Shown one piece after another: positions 50,901 through 63,300 of a DNA stretch of 64,000 nt; positions within the stretch are counted from its first letter, which is position 1; each line of letters starts with the position of its first letter. Origin of the DNA: Zeugodacus cucurbitae (taxonomy: Eukaryota > Arthropoda > Insecta > Diptera > Tephritidae); NCBI RefSeq assembly GCF_028554725.1, contig NC_071671.1:4996501-5060500 (forward strand), in the 5' to 3' direction. Made by a program: the position numbers and the translations under genes. The notes under the pieces were generated by a model. That model did not search any database and was not told the DNA's origin. It saw nothing but the letters and a program-made list of their open reading frames with translations.

Positions 50901-51352
50901 AATTGAATCTCAATAGTTTAGAGCAAGTGTTTCGAAATCGTTGCCTACATTTAGGGTTTATGGGCATGAAAGATGCACTCCTTATACTATATAAATGAAA
51001 TGATGAATGAGATCAAGAGTTTGCAAAACCTTAAATTTCCTACTTTTAAATATCAACAAGTCTTTTGTCCTCTAAATAGCTAGAGTCTTTTGAGTCAATC
51101 TATTAAGTATTTTTGTATGCTCTTTCACAAAAGCCTCGAAGCGTATGGGTAACGAGAAAGCTTTTCCGCATAGTTTTAAGTCATGAACAATGAAAATCAG
51201 ACCATTTGACGAATACATTATTTAACTACGCTCATCCATCCACGAAATCGTCAAGTAAACTATTTGTATGGCATGTACTTCCGGGCACTAAACTGAAACT
51301 GTCACAAAGAGTACTATACATATTTCCATTTTTCAATAAAAATAAAAGAAAA
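47905..51352. other. Intergenic or intronic DNA, no supported coding exon
   Basis: It holds a TG tract near 50386-50400 and two direct copies of CGTTGC(C/A)TACATTTAGGG at about 50888 and 50938, followed by TATATAAAT at 50988, resembling the LTR-like locus at 28851. If the exon at 47839 is real, this is its intron. Confidence 0.4.
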
Positions 51353-51353
51353 C

Positions 51354-51948
51354 AAGTAAGGAACGGCTAAGTTCGGGTGCAACCGAACATTTTATACTCT
51401 CGCAATTTATTGAAGAAACTTACAAACATACAAAATTTACCCATAAAATTTTCAGTTAAAATTTGTCCTTAGGCGCTGAGTTCAACATGTTCAATATCTG
51501 GGGCCTTGAAAAGTTATGGTCCGTTTTCGACAATTTTTTTAGAAGTGAAGCCAGAGATGATATGCACTATTTGTGTAAAGTTTTATTCCGCTATCTTCAT
51601 TGGTTCCTTATGTTTACATTATAAAGTGAAGGAATAAGATGGAATTAAAAATTGAGTTATAAGGAAAGTAGTCGTGGTTGTGAACCGATTTTGTCCATGT
51701 TATCAGGGTGTCAAGAAAATATTATATACCGAATTTCATTCGAATCGGTCGAGTAGTTCCTGAGATATGGTTTTTGACCTATAAGTGGGCGATGTCACGC
51801 CCATTTTTCATTTTGTAAAAAAATCTGAGTGCAGCTTCCATCTGCCATTTCTTATGTGAAATTTAGTGTTTCTGACGGTTTTCGTTAGTTAGTTAACCCA
51901 CTTTTAGTAGTTTTCAACCTAACCTTTGTATGGGAGGTTACAGCTTGC

Positions 51949-51979
<31 letters not shown>

Positions 51980-52127
51980 TCCGGATTTCAAATCTACTCG
52001 TCACCCTGATCACTTTGGTATATATGACTCTATATCTAACTCTTTTAGTTTTAGGTGTTACAAACAACCGTTATGTGGACAAAACTATAATACTCTCTTT
52101 AGCAACTTTTGTTGCGAGAGTATAATA
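51354..52127 (+). mobile_element. Helentron-like element copy D with intact ends
   Basis: It starts AACAAGTAAGGAACGGCTAAG and the hairpin GTTCGG...CCGAAC, with TATACTCTCGCAA at 51393-51405. The exact inverted counterpart TTGCGAGAGTATA lies at 52112-52124. Near the 3' end GCAAC-TTTT-GTTGC forms a stem extended by TATAATACTCTC and GAGAGTATAATA (52086-52127). It carries a (GACR)n tract at 51951-51977 and the conserved hairpin AAGTGGGCG...CGCCCATTTT near 51783. No ORF; it depends on an autonomous helper elsewhere. Confidence 0.75.
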
Positions 52128-53159
52128 TTAAGGAGACCATACAACAATATCTTTGAAAAGTGTCAGCATTAGAAGTAATTTCATTAGTGAAAAACAAAAT
52201 GTTATATCCTGTGAAAGACGCCTATAGATTTATTGGTAATGTTGCACATACATATAAGACAATGGTAGATTTCAATAGGAACCTCCTTCTGAGGTTAGTC
52301 ATGAGACACATAAGTGACATTTCCATATTTATATACATGCATTTTCGTTTATAAAAATCCGCTTCCAGCACTGCCCTTTTGAAAATATATTGTCAGGACA
52401 TGTGTCGATGGCGTCAAAAGGACTAACTGCTTTCAAGTCAAGTCCGTTAGCGACTGCTAACTCTCCTACAAACCAGACAATCACTTGCATTTCCGCTTGG
52501 CGACAGTCGTTCTCTACTAAATTCAATTGTGTACAGCCCTTCGCTGTCTGCTGATTAGAATTTCTGCAATTGAAAACTCGTTTGAATGCCTTCGAGTAAG
52601 TCTTTGCGCGCCGTGCAGGAAGTGCGCTTTGTTCGTACCACCAACCAACTCAACTGAATTTGTCATGTAGTTGTTACTGCCATGCGAAGTTTTCGTAGCA
52701 TATACAAGCGTATGTACATATGTAAGTTTCTTAAGAAGTCGAGCCCGCATGGCCGTCAACACCTTGACCACATAAGGCGTGCAGTCACAGCGTGCAAGTG
52801 CGCATCGCATGCCCGCAAGCTTTGCCAACGAAATTGAATTTAAAAGTTTTTGATTTAGAGGGTGGCTATGAAAACTACATAAGTTTGTTTTGCCGGTTTT
52901 TGCCAATGTTTTGTTTTTTTTTTGCCAATTCTTTCATTCTTTATGCTCTTGCTTTTGGTTGTCAACGCGTCAGACACAAAGTTTTGTTTGTTGTCAGTTC
53001 TTCGAGTGCATTTCTCATAGTTTTGTGCAGTTCAGGTAGTGAAGGTTATTTCGAAGTTTTGTAATCAAATTTTTTATATTTTTGTTAGTGTTCTGTGGTT
53101 AGGCTTCGTTAGACTTCGTTAGATGTCCTTATGATTTCACAGCCTTCATTATCACAGAA
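52128..53159. other. Intergenic DNA, no supported gene
   Basis: A 127-residue minus-strand frame (52523-52906) has no domain or gene context. Nothing else recognised. Confidence 0.45.
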
Positions 53160-53583
53160 TAAAGTAATAGCAAATGGAGAATACAACAAAATATAAAATA
53201 TAATAAGCAGATATGGCCAAAATATGATAATACTAGGTCTAGGGTATTATTAAATAGGTCCAAGAAGAGTATTTTCAGACTTACAGCTACTCTAATGGGT
53301 CATTGGCCATTTGGAGAACATACAATGCATGCCCTATAATAACCTTTGCCGAAGCTGTGAACTAGAGGAGAATAAGGAAACAATTTTCCACTTTCTCTGT
53401 GATTGTCCCTATCGCAAATCCGGCACAGGACACTTGGAATCCATCAGGCATCAAGCCTTGGAAGGATGTTCACTAAAAGCATATCGGGCATAAGTAGCTT
53501 CATCGAAAACATATAAATGACACATCTAGTGCTAACTGAGCACATAAAATTATATGGCTTCACTCCTACCTACCTACCTACCT
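53160..53583 (+). mobile_element. LINE 3' fragment with CCHC end and (CCTA)n tail
   Basis: In frame from about 53222, YDNTRSRVLLNRSKKSIFRL and LMGHWPFGEHTMHAL lead to a frameshift near 53325, after which CRSCELEENKET and HFLCDCP form the terminal CCHC-like knuckle of RNase H-bearing LINEs. The fragment ends in (CCTA)n at about 53565-53583. It is broken by frameshift and 5' truncated. Distinct in sequence from the 38-kb LINE but similar in layout. Confidence 0.75.
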
Positions 53584-54990
53584 CATATTACCATATCAGT
53601 GCTATGATAATCTCATAGATAGTTAAAAAGTCAGACTACATTGGCAAAAAAATCACTAAAATCATGATAAATTTATTCCATAGCAAAAAGTCTTTCCCTT
53701 GCCAAACTATGTAACTCCACTAGGTGGCGCTGTGTTCAAAGTTAGGAAAACTTGACTATAACATAAACTCGACCGCGCAGAGGTTAAAATGATAAAAAAT
53801 GTTGATATATATATATATCTTATTATATTATCAATTATTTTCACTTTCAACTATTATGGTGAAATATTCGAATATAACTACAACAAATCAAAGAACTCAC
53901 CTTTGTAGCCCAATTAAGCAGTCACAGGGTTGAATTAACTATTATCTGAAATGGAAAGCAAAAACTTGTCTATAGTAATTATCTATAGTGAATTTAAATA
54001 TTTTAATGATGCCATTATGTCATATTAGCAAACAAATAACAACTCATTACTCAACAGACAATGAGCATTGCAAAGTAAATTAAATAAATCGGTGTTTTTT
54101 TTATATAAAACGAAAAGTAAAACTCTAAAATTTAGTTTTTAGAAAAAAGTACATACATGCATAAAAATCAATTTGTTTGCGTTAAACCGTAATTTCACTT
54201 AGTCCACATGCGCCGCCCGAGTGTTGACGTGAAAGTTTGCTTGCATAATTTCATGCTCAATTTATGTTAACAATTCCTTTGCTATGCAACTCTGGCTATT
54301 CATATGTAAAACGGTAAGGGAATATTGTCAACATCATTAATCAACTGAAAAATATGCACTGAAAAGGTAGCGATTCTAACAAAATGCTACATTTCAAGCG
54401 CAATCAATTTCCTTTAAGTTGTTTAATGATGTATTTTTCAAATTGTGCAGTCGTTTGCTCGGGCGAAAATGACTGCCAGGTGGACTAAAAATAATGTAAC
54501 ATAACGACAAAAGTGACAGATGTTTGGTAATAGGGGTATTACTGGATATGCATAAGACGGTTTGATAGGTAAAGCTCAGAGATTATAATGAAAATATGGA
54601 GATTTTAAATTTTTTTCAGAACATTAGATTTTTGCATAATCTTGAAGCTGATTGACTCCGAAGCTTTTAACGATATAAACTTTCCTGTTTCGAAAATACC
54701 TGAACGAGAAAATATCAATATTTTGACGAGTTAAACCATTATTGATCATTGTGAACCCAACTACATAAACTTTTGAACTGTTTCCATCTATGTATTTTCC
54801 TTGAGATTCTAGGAGAATTATTTTTGAGACGAAGTATTCAAAATCCTACTGCGACATCAGAGATACACGATTTTCTCAAGAATTTGCAACTGGTTTCATA
54901 TACGATAGATCACTCTCCACATCATCTTACTCAAAAACCCGATTTTCATTCAAAAAAACTCAAATTTAACTTTTCAAACATGAAAGGTGC
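53584..54990. other. Intergenic DNA downstream of the odorant-binding gene
   Basis: A short (TA)n tract lies near 53804-53817. No coding signal. Confidence 0.5.
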
Positions 54991-54996
54991 ACGTAT

Positions 54997-55002
54997 TTTA
55001 TT
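54997..55002 (-). terminator. Probable poly(A) signal of the odorant-binding gene
   Basis: AATAAA on the minus strand, about 90 nt after the stop codon. Confidence 0.45.
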
Positions 55003-55093
55003 TGCCACATATTGGAGTGTCTTAAGAGTATTCTTCTTATAATATACATATTTCCGGCATAACTACTAATACTTTTTTGACGATTGATGATAT

Positions 55094-55608
55094 TTAAACA
55101 AGGATGGATGCATTCTCGGTCGCATAACATTTGTGCAATTGGAAAGCGGTGTCACAATCATCGGTACCCTTCAAGCCATTGCACTTAGCTTGAATGGCCT
55201 TGATTTTCTCCTCACCAACCAATTTGCCCAATGAGCTCTGTACGGCAGCCTCATTGACTTTACCATCGACGAAGTAACCCAATTTTCCTTGCAGACACTT
55301 GGCAAAGCATTTCACGTTGCCATCGACTTGACTGAAATCACCTTTGCCGACAGCGCGTACAGCTTCCTCGGAAGCGCCGGTTTCCTTCAGACACTCGGCG
55401 CCCAAAGTGTGCACCTTTTGCTTTTGCTCTTCGCTCAATTTGAGACCACCCTAAAGAAGAGGAGGATTATGTATAATTAGTCGTTAGAAAGGATATTTTG
55501 TAGAATTAAATTTGTGTTTTTTTGTTTTAAAAAAAAACAATAACTTACGTCTTGTGCAGCAGCGACGGCGACGAAGGCGAGTACAACGGCTACGGTGAAG
55601 AATTTCAT
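55094..55608 (-). CDS. Obp56d: Classic odorant-binding protein, Obp56d-like
   Basis: Two exons: 55608-55549 (20 codons) and 55450-55094, joined over a 98-bp phase-0 intron with GTAAGT donor and a CTTCTTTAG acceptor. The product is 138 residues with a signal peptide MKFFTVAVVLAFVAVAAA cut before QD. Six cysteines at 40, 68, 72, 110, 119 and 128 give C-x27-C-x3-C-x37-C-x8-C-x8-C, the classic OBP pattern with three expected disulfides. The stretch KCFAKCLQGKLGYFVDGKV and the ending CDTAFQLHKCY place it in the Obp56a/d/e group. These small helical proteins carry hydrophobic ligands in sensillum lymph and other fluids; the ligand cannot be read from sequence. All key residues are intact. Confidence 0.93.
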
Positions 55609-55682
55609 TTTGATTATGTTTTTGTTGTTTATTGTAAGTTTTTAAAAACAAGTTCTAGTTCTCACTTTGAGCGTTGGCTGTG

Positions 55683-55720
55683 AACTGATTGTCGATTGCT
55701 GAGCGAACTGTCTTTTTATA
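55683..55720 (-). promoter_or_regulatory. Core promoter of the odorant-binding gene
   Basis: On the minus strand TATAAAAA starts at 55720 and an initiator TCAGTT has its A at 55686, 34 bp downstream, slightly longer than usual. The implied 5' UTR is about 78 nt. Confidence 0.6.
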
Positions 55721-57400
55721 TGCGCATTTAAGCCGGCAGCTGGCCAATGCAGCTAGTGGATGAGTGATTTTGTTTACTATTTTGTGTTTGTTTTTTTTTT
55801 TTTTGTTTTTTTGTGTTTTATTATTCGCCGTTTTGTTGTAGACGCTTTAAGCGCGGCTTTAATTCGTAGTATTCTTTTTAGATTTATTCGCTCGGTTTAG
55901 ATTTATTTATTTTCGGTTTTCAGCAAATCAGCTGCGTTTACGAGCCGTTGGCAATTAAAAAGCCGGTAAATAAAACAAAATAAAAAAATAATAAAAAATA
56001 AATAAATGTGGTATTACTGACACATGTGTGATATAGGGAGTAAATACGTGTGTGTGTGATTTTTAGACGAAATAATATTAGTAATAAAAAATTGTAAATT
56101 TTGATTTATTCATATTTGAAAATCGCAGTAGACATTCTTTTTCTACGAAAGATATCGTGCATTATGTAAGATGCTCCGATGATTTCGAAGACATTGTGAT
56201 TTTATTCGAAAAATAATAAAATTGGTCCAGATTTTCAATACTCCTCATATCCATATATAATTATAATCTATTAGCAGATGGAGGATATCGGACCATTGTC
56301 GCGCCCACTAAATGAAAAAGTAAAATTCGGCACTGAGGATGACAGTAAATTTAAGAAGAAATTTTTAGAAAAGAGGGCTTGGTGAAAACCCCTAATAGGT
56401 CTTTGTATATACATATATATATATATATAGAAAATTGCCAAAAATATATCAATCAGACTTACTGAGACTATTTGCCTCCTCCTCTGAGACAATGGGCCTC
56501 CTAAAGGAGTAGGTGTCAGTCACTAAACCTACGCTACTAAGACTTAGTATAAGTTTGAAAACGGCTGAAGCACCAAGTTTTATAGCAGATGTGGTATAGA
56601 AAGGCTGCGCTGTGGTTGGTGTAAACAATGGAAGACCGAGCGCTTTTTGAACTCACATCCTCCCACATCTCACGAACTTCTTCACCGGGATCAACCAAAT
56701 TCTGTAAATACTATTTTTCGCATAACTCAATTTTGATTTGAATGAATCTGAGTCGTTCACTTTACATTATATAAATTAAGTACCAGTGAAGATATCGAAA
56801 TAAAACACATACTGCAATGGAGGTATGGCATCGCTAATCCACATATTGCAGAAGCTATAATTTTTAAGACCCGATATATCGAACATGCGTGACTGAGCGT
56901 TGTGGCTAATTTTTAACCGCAAATATCGGTACATCTCTCATATATTGTATAGAAATTCAGGGGGAATCTTTTCTTTACAATAACATGCTTCTGTGCCAGA
57001 AATGAGTGAAATCGGGTCTAAACTTCCCCTATCTCCCATATAAGTTTATATTTGGGGTTTCAATTTACGGGGGTTTCAAATATAACGGTTAATATGTAAG
57101 ATATCTTAACAAAATTAAGAGAATATATAATATTGGTTATAGTATAGCTTAGTAAGCTAATGTGAGGAATCTGTTCAGGAATTAAACAAGCTTCCATATC
57201 TTGTATATAATGATTTTTGGTATTCAAGGGAATATTATGCCGAATATATGGATCGAATTGTGTGTTATCTCAAAAATTTCGTGGAGACAAATTTAGTTTT
57301 TCATATAGACCATTCCGGAGCACCAATATACCACAAATAGTGATAAAACACACAAATGTTTATTAAACACGATTTATTTTTTTTCACTCAATTTTTTTGA
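55721..57400. other. Intergenic DNA between the odorant-binding and protease-homologue genes
   Basis: T-rich runs near 55790-55815 and a (TA)n tract near 56408-56429. The segment around 56880-57170 looks like further degenerate Helentron-like body sequence, but no ends are visible. Confidence 0.4.
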
Positions 57401-57408
57401 ATAGCTTA

Positions 57409-57414
57409 TTTATT
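57409..57414 (-). terminator. Poly(A) signal of the protease-homologue gene
   Basis: AATAAA on the minus strand, about 26 nt after the TAA/TGA end of the coding region. Confidence 0.5.
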
Positions 57415-57439
57415 GTTATTTATTAATTACGAAAATATA

Positions 57440-58399
57440 TCAATTTTCATTAGAACTAGGCCAGACTATAGGCTCAATGAAATCTAAATACTCAGATACT
57501 CTAGTAAGCACGTCCGGCACTTCACTGCGCAGACCAAATGAATCTACTGCAGTACTACAATCATCCGCCGAGGGATTAACATTGTGTGCACACAACTGTG
57601 TAGAACGTATATCATCGACTGTACGTTTCTTTATCAACTCACTGAATGCATTGCGACACAATGGATTCGAAAGAAGCTGCACGCGTGCTGCACTCACAGC
57701 GAGTTGACAATTGACACCTAGAATGACGATAAATTATGAAAAATCATAGAGATCATTCTTTTTGAACTAATATACCCCAACGTGTGGCATACAACTCAGT
57801 ATTGTTTTCAGGGATTGCTGCACCGGTATGCAAGCAAACGGGGTACACCAAAGTAGAATACTTGACGTCACCATCCAATTCGATCAAACCGATATCGTTG
57901 TATGCAGCAGCCACAGTATGTTCAGGATGCACATGAATAGCCTTGATTTTACGCTCCACCATGCCACCGCTTTGTGCCACATCATCAAGACTTGTGATAC
58001 CCAAACGCACTATCGTCGGTTTACCATGTACTAAGCAGGCAGCTGAGGTTAGCACGAAACGTTTATCAATCAAGGCGCCACCGCAACGAAATTCGATAGT
58101 GCCCTTTTCATTTTCATGCCCAATAAGTGCCACGTAGGGATATTTTCCGGGCAACGCAGCACTACCCTCAGGTGTGCGCGGTATTGAATTCGGCTGTAGT
58201 CCATTGTCTAATGCCTCACAGGCTAAACATATGCAATAATATTTAATAATTTACAATAATTCCTTTTGCAACACTTGTTCTTACCTTTAACCGCCGGGCG
58301 TTTAATCGCTTGCGCATTCGTCCTTTGATTACAAGTCGCAAGTAAAGAAAATGCAATAAAAAATATTGCCAACGGTTTGGTGACCAAAGAATTAGACAT
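57440..58399 (-). CDS. Secreted serine-protease homologue, catalytically dead
   Basis: Three exons: 58399-58285, 58222-57776 and 57717-57440, with phase-1 introns of 62 and 58 bp and standard GT/AG borders. The product is 279 residues. A hydrophobic segment at 9-22 (PLAIFFIAFSLLAT) serves as signal peptide. The S1 fold is clear: PGKYPYVALIG (63-73), CGGALIDKRFVLTSAAC (85-101), NDIGLIEL (147-154), PVCL (166-169), and VLTRVSEYLDFIE near the C-terminus. The catalytic His is Ala100, Asp148 is kept, and the GDSGGP segment with Ser195 is missing: Cys241 is followed by STAVDSFG. The activation site IVGG reads TPEG after Arg54. Closest in style to snake/persephone-type immune proteases but without a visible clip domain. 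It may act as a non-catalytic cofactor, or be decaying. Confidence 0.85.
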
Positions 58400-58500
58400 A
58401 TTTATGCTACTAAAATTTCAAATATGTAATTCCTTTAAACTTCTCTCAGGTCTTACTTGGTATACTGAATCGATTGAAATGATTTTGATCTGCAGCCTTC

Positions 58501-58508
58501 TATTTATA
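58501..58508 (-). promoter_or_regulatory. TATA box of the protease-homologue gene
   Basis: TATAAATA on the minus strand. Candidate initiators are TCATTT about 28 bp and TTCAGT about 41 bp downstream, so the exact start is uncertain. Confidence 0.5.
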
Positions 58509-58934
58509 TGCGGATTTTTATGTAAAGTACCGATGTATGAATTTACGTGAAAGTAGATTTCTATTGAATTCGGTTTATGATGATAATATAACAGTCACAA
58601 AAAATATTAATTTTATCATAACAATAAGAGTTTCGGGAGTAAACAAATAGAAAGTTGGTTGAAGAGAGTGGCAAAATGCGTCTGCATACAAGCGACCGCA
58701 CCTAAGCCAACATTAGGCCTGTGTTTCCAATAGATACTCTGTTAAAGGTCAACCAAAAACTCGATCGATTTCATGGCGTTTTTTAGCTTTCCACCTTTTC
58801 CCACCATAGCTGCTTAATTTCTCTAAAAATGGAATATTGGTAGCTCTAGAAGGTATTTTTTCTCAACCGACTGAAGTCTGTGCATTTGGAAAGATAATGT
58901 TCTAGCTTCTCAACATCCTCTTATTTTACTATAC

Positions 58935-60340
58935 AACAAGTAAGGAAAGGCTAAGTTCGGGTGTAACCGAACATTTTATACTCTCGCAATTTATTGAAGA
59001 AATTTTATTAAGATAACGCACAAATTTACCCATAAATTCGGCATAAAGTTTAATAGAATAACGAAAATCGTCATATTAAGATATGAGGGCTGAGGTAATT
59101 CCTGAACCGATTTCATTCAATTTCACCAGCAAGATACACTATATCCAATACTATACGCTCACTTAAATTTGCTAAGATATATCACATAGTAACTAATACG
59201 TATATGCGTAATAAAGCCCAGCGAATTTTTGAAAAACCTATAATTATGAATATGGGAGCTAGGAGAGTTATGGCCCGAATTTAATAATTTTTGGAACAGA
59301 GACACACTATTGGAAGAAAACAATTTCCTCTGAATTACATTAAATTAGCAGAGATTTACCCATATTTTCGGTTAAAATTTAACTTTAGGCGCTGAGTTCA
59401 ACATGTTCGATATCTGGGGCCTTGAAAAGTTATAGTCCGTTTTCGACAATTTTTTCACAAGTGATGCCACAGATCATATACTGTATTTGTGTAAAGTTTT
59501 ATTTCGCTATCATCATTGGTTCCGAATGTATATATTATAAAGTGAAGGACTCAGATGGAATTCAAAATTGAGTTATAAAGAAAGTAGTCGTGGTTGTGAA
59601 CCGATTTCATCCATTTTCCACACATGTCATCAGGGTGTCAATAAAATATTATATACCGAATTTCATTAAAATCTGTCAGTAATTCCTGAGATATGGTTTT
59701 TGACCCATAAGTGGGCGATGCCACGCCCATTTTCCATTCTGTAAAAAGATCCTAGTGCAGCTTCCTTCTGCTATCATTTCTGTGAAATTTTGTGTTTCTG
59801 ACGTTCCTCGTTACAGAGTTAACGCACTTTTAGTCATTTTCAACCTAACCTTTGTATGAGAGGTGGGCGTGGTTATTTTTCGATTTCTTTCATTTTTGGA
59901 CTGTATAAGGAAACGGCTAAAAGAAACACTGCAGAAAGTTTGGTTTATATAGCTTTATTGGTCTGCAAGATATATACAAAAAACATATTTGGGGGCGGGG
60001 TCACGCCCACTTTTCAAAAAAAAAAATACATTCAAATGTGCCCCTCCCTAATGCGATCCTATGTTCCAAATTTTATTTTCATAACTTTATTTGTGGCTTA
60101 GTTATAGCTCTTTATGTGTTTTTGGTTATCGCCATTTTGTGGGTGTGGCAGTGGTCCGATTCCGCCCATCTTCGAACTTAACCTTCTTATGCAACTTTTG
60201 CATAACTTCCATTGCACTTTCCATAAGATTACAACTCAAAAAGTATCAGTACTTTTCCATGAAAGTTAGGGGATTTTTTAATCGGATTTTATTCATTTAC
60301 ATTCGAATGGGTGATTGTAGCCTGATAATTGTGCGAGATA
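58935..60340 (+). mobile_element. Helentron-like element copy E, longest copy
   Basis: It starts ACAAGTAAGGAAAGGCTAAG, with hairpin GTTCGG...CCGAAC and TATACTCTCGCAA near 58977. It shares long body segments with copy D (for example GGCGCTGAGTTCAACATGTT near 59390) and the conserved hairpin AAGTGGGCG...CGCCCATTTT near 59709. The 3' subterminal repeat was not found, so the right border is approximate. It starts about 430 bp upstream of the protease-homologue TATA box. Confidence 0.6.
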
Positions 60341-63300
60341 GTTCTTAAACATGTTAATGTTTCCTAATAATTTATTTTTTATTTATCTATATACAAAGCG
60401 TTGACTTTTTGCACTTTATTTCATCTATTACACTTATTGCGCTAAAGCCGGCAAATAATTATCCAAACAAAAGTAGCAACTCACCGTAGGCAGCATTTGC
60501 GATTTTTTTTTTGTATAAATTAAATATTTTTTATTTATTTCAGTTTCAGCAGACGTGAGTACAATTGAAATCAATCTTCTCGACTTCAGTTCATTTGTTG
60601 CTTTTTGTGGCTTTTTCCTAACAAACTATAGTTTTTTTCCAAACGCCAAGTCTCACACTATTATGAATATAGTATATGCATGTATAATACATACGCTTGT
60701 AGTGGAAAAAAACATAACAGCTTATAGCAAAGCATGACAGTCCCCCTTTTTTGTTGCTATAAAAAAAACTATTAACTATTGTTTACCCATGTCTACCTGA
60801 GTCCGCCAAAGCGCTAAAGCGGTCAACGTAATTGGCAATAAAAAAGACTTAAAGCGTGTGCCATGCACATATCGTAGGCGAAACATTGTAGAAAACAGAC
60901 GTGCGAAAAAGTTCAAAGTCTATTTGTAGCAAAAATAAAAACAAAATAATTTTGTACACTTTGCCTCAACGGTTTTTTTGGACAATTAGCAGCTGAGAGA
61001 TTTGCATTTCTAAATAAAAAAGTACCAAATTTATTCAGATTTGTTTAGCTAATATATTAACCACATGCGAAGTTCAAGAGTAAACTAACAGCTGTTGAGC
61101 TTGTCTTGAAATATAAACAAGTATGAACGCTTAATGCAGCTCTACGTTTTTGGGGGGTGTTGCCCGTACTCAAGTGTTTAGCATTTTGTTTGCGTCATTA
61201 CGCTTATCTGCTTGGTGTTTTCATTGATTTTGTATGCATTTTGTTCTATTTAATTCTTTGTGTTGTCGTTAAATACTCGTTAAGTTTTGCAAGAAATGTC
61301 AACGACGTCTGCATGTCAGCTTCCGCTTCTGTTGGCAACGGAAATCGAAGGGTACACCATATTAGTGTTGACATCACATATTGAAATTTATATATGGTCG
61401 ATATATAAATAGTTATTTTAGTAATTCCATAGGTAGTTACAGTTAAACGATCTGTATGTCTGTCTGTCCACGATCTTGTATATTCCATTTGATCATATTT
61501 GGTTATACGAAGACACATAATACTATAGTCGCCGAGTCAAAAATAATAGCTTCATACTACCAATGCTAAATTGTAAAACAAGTTTACTGGATAATTTATT
61601 CCAGAAAGAATAGAAATTCAAATCTTTTAAAAAACATTGAAGAAATCTTCTGAATTACTGAATACACCAAGTTTTATTTTCTACGAAAATTCTTTATCTG
61701 GGTTTTATAAGGAATATGATGGATCTCTCCTTATATATGATAGACTTTGTATTCTTTAGAACCAGGCATCAGAACATCGTGTATGATCAGATGATGGTTG
61801 TAGTAAGTTATCTTACCTTACCTCTTATCGTCTATGGTTCATTCATCTTTCTTTACCTGTTTATTCTAAGATCTTTCTCACAAGACGATCAAGAATATGA
61901 GCGCCAAACAAAATTTTTTTGATAAGCTACTCAAGATATCTGGCTCTGAATCAATGACTGCTAACATCATGATATCGCCAAGGTTAACGTTTTCCGAAAC
62001 CATAATTCAGCTTAAATGGTTTTCGTAGACAATTAAAGATTTCTATCAAGATTTAAGATCAAAAGAGCTCTTATACGTTGTTAAAGAAACTCTATTTTTC
62101 GGAAGACGAGATATTATAATGGCAAATGTTACAAAAAATAGCTTCATGTTTCTTAGAATTGACTATGTAAACACAAACTTGACAAGCTATCCGACAAAAT
62201 TAATGATTATTGTTAAATGTTGTATCTCTCAAAGCCTAAAATTTAATGAAGATCGGTTGAAAAGCTCTGGAGAAATCTTGAAAACACGAACATGGAATAA
62301 CTTGATGATAATATTTCGGAGATGATGTGGAATCTAATAAGAAAATAAAATAATTTTTTTTAAATCTTAATTAATCACTTAGTTCATAGTCCAAAACAAT
62401 ATATCATTCTCATATTCCAACAGACCATCTTCATAGATATGATCTTCAAAAAAACTTTGCGTTCTTTTTGCATAATTTGTTCACTTATAAACTAGTTTTT
62501 TAATTGTCAAAATGTGTTATTCAATTAAAATAAATAAATATTCATTCGCATATACTTATATTATATAATATGAATGCTTCTGATTTTATAAATAATCATT
62601 TGCGCATTATTCGTGTTTATCACACACTTAAATCGTCATTATTGAGCCACAACAACAGAACCATCAAAATTGATAACATCACAGTTACTGAGCGAAATGA
62701 TCGTTAAAATTAATTCAAGTACACCGCACACGATATCTCTTGACTTAATAGATACATACAGCTGTTTATACACGTGAAATTGAAAACGGAAAATAAAATG
62801 AACATAAAAAACTACTTAATTTCGCTCAACGCTTGCTAATTAAGTATGTAGATGAGTAGTGGCGGAAAAAAGCAACAAAAATAACGTATTTTGCATTGAC
62901 TAACTAAATGATCGATGCAAAACGTAATAAGATTGATTCGATATTAAGTCTGCGACGCGTTCGTGCTAAACATTTGCATATAAATGACCAAGAGGCTAGA
63001 CTCTTTCACCCAAATCTGTCTCATTTGGTTTTGAGTGAACTTTGTACCCAATAAATAACAATCAGCTTTACTTATAACACTGTGAATATATACATATTCA
63101 TATTTGAGTACAAAAACAGTTATCTGAAGCGACTGAATATTCGAGAAAACGAGTAGATGGATGTATAGCGTTTGATATATAGTTGCTATCTATGGCTGGT
63201 GCTTCATTTCGATGATATTTTATGGCGGTATTAAGCTTGAAGTTGCAAAGTAATCGCAGAGAATCAATTAAGCTTACATTATTCAAAACAAATGATTACA

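Noticed and set aside
52523..52906. 127-residue minus-strand frame
   Set aside because: No recognisable domain, no splice partners, and no promoter at sensible spacing.
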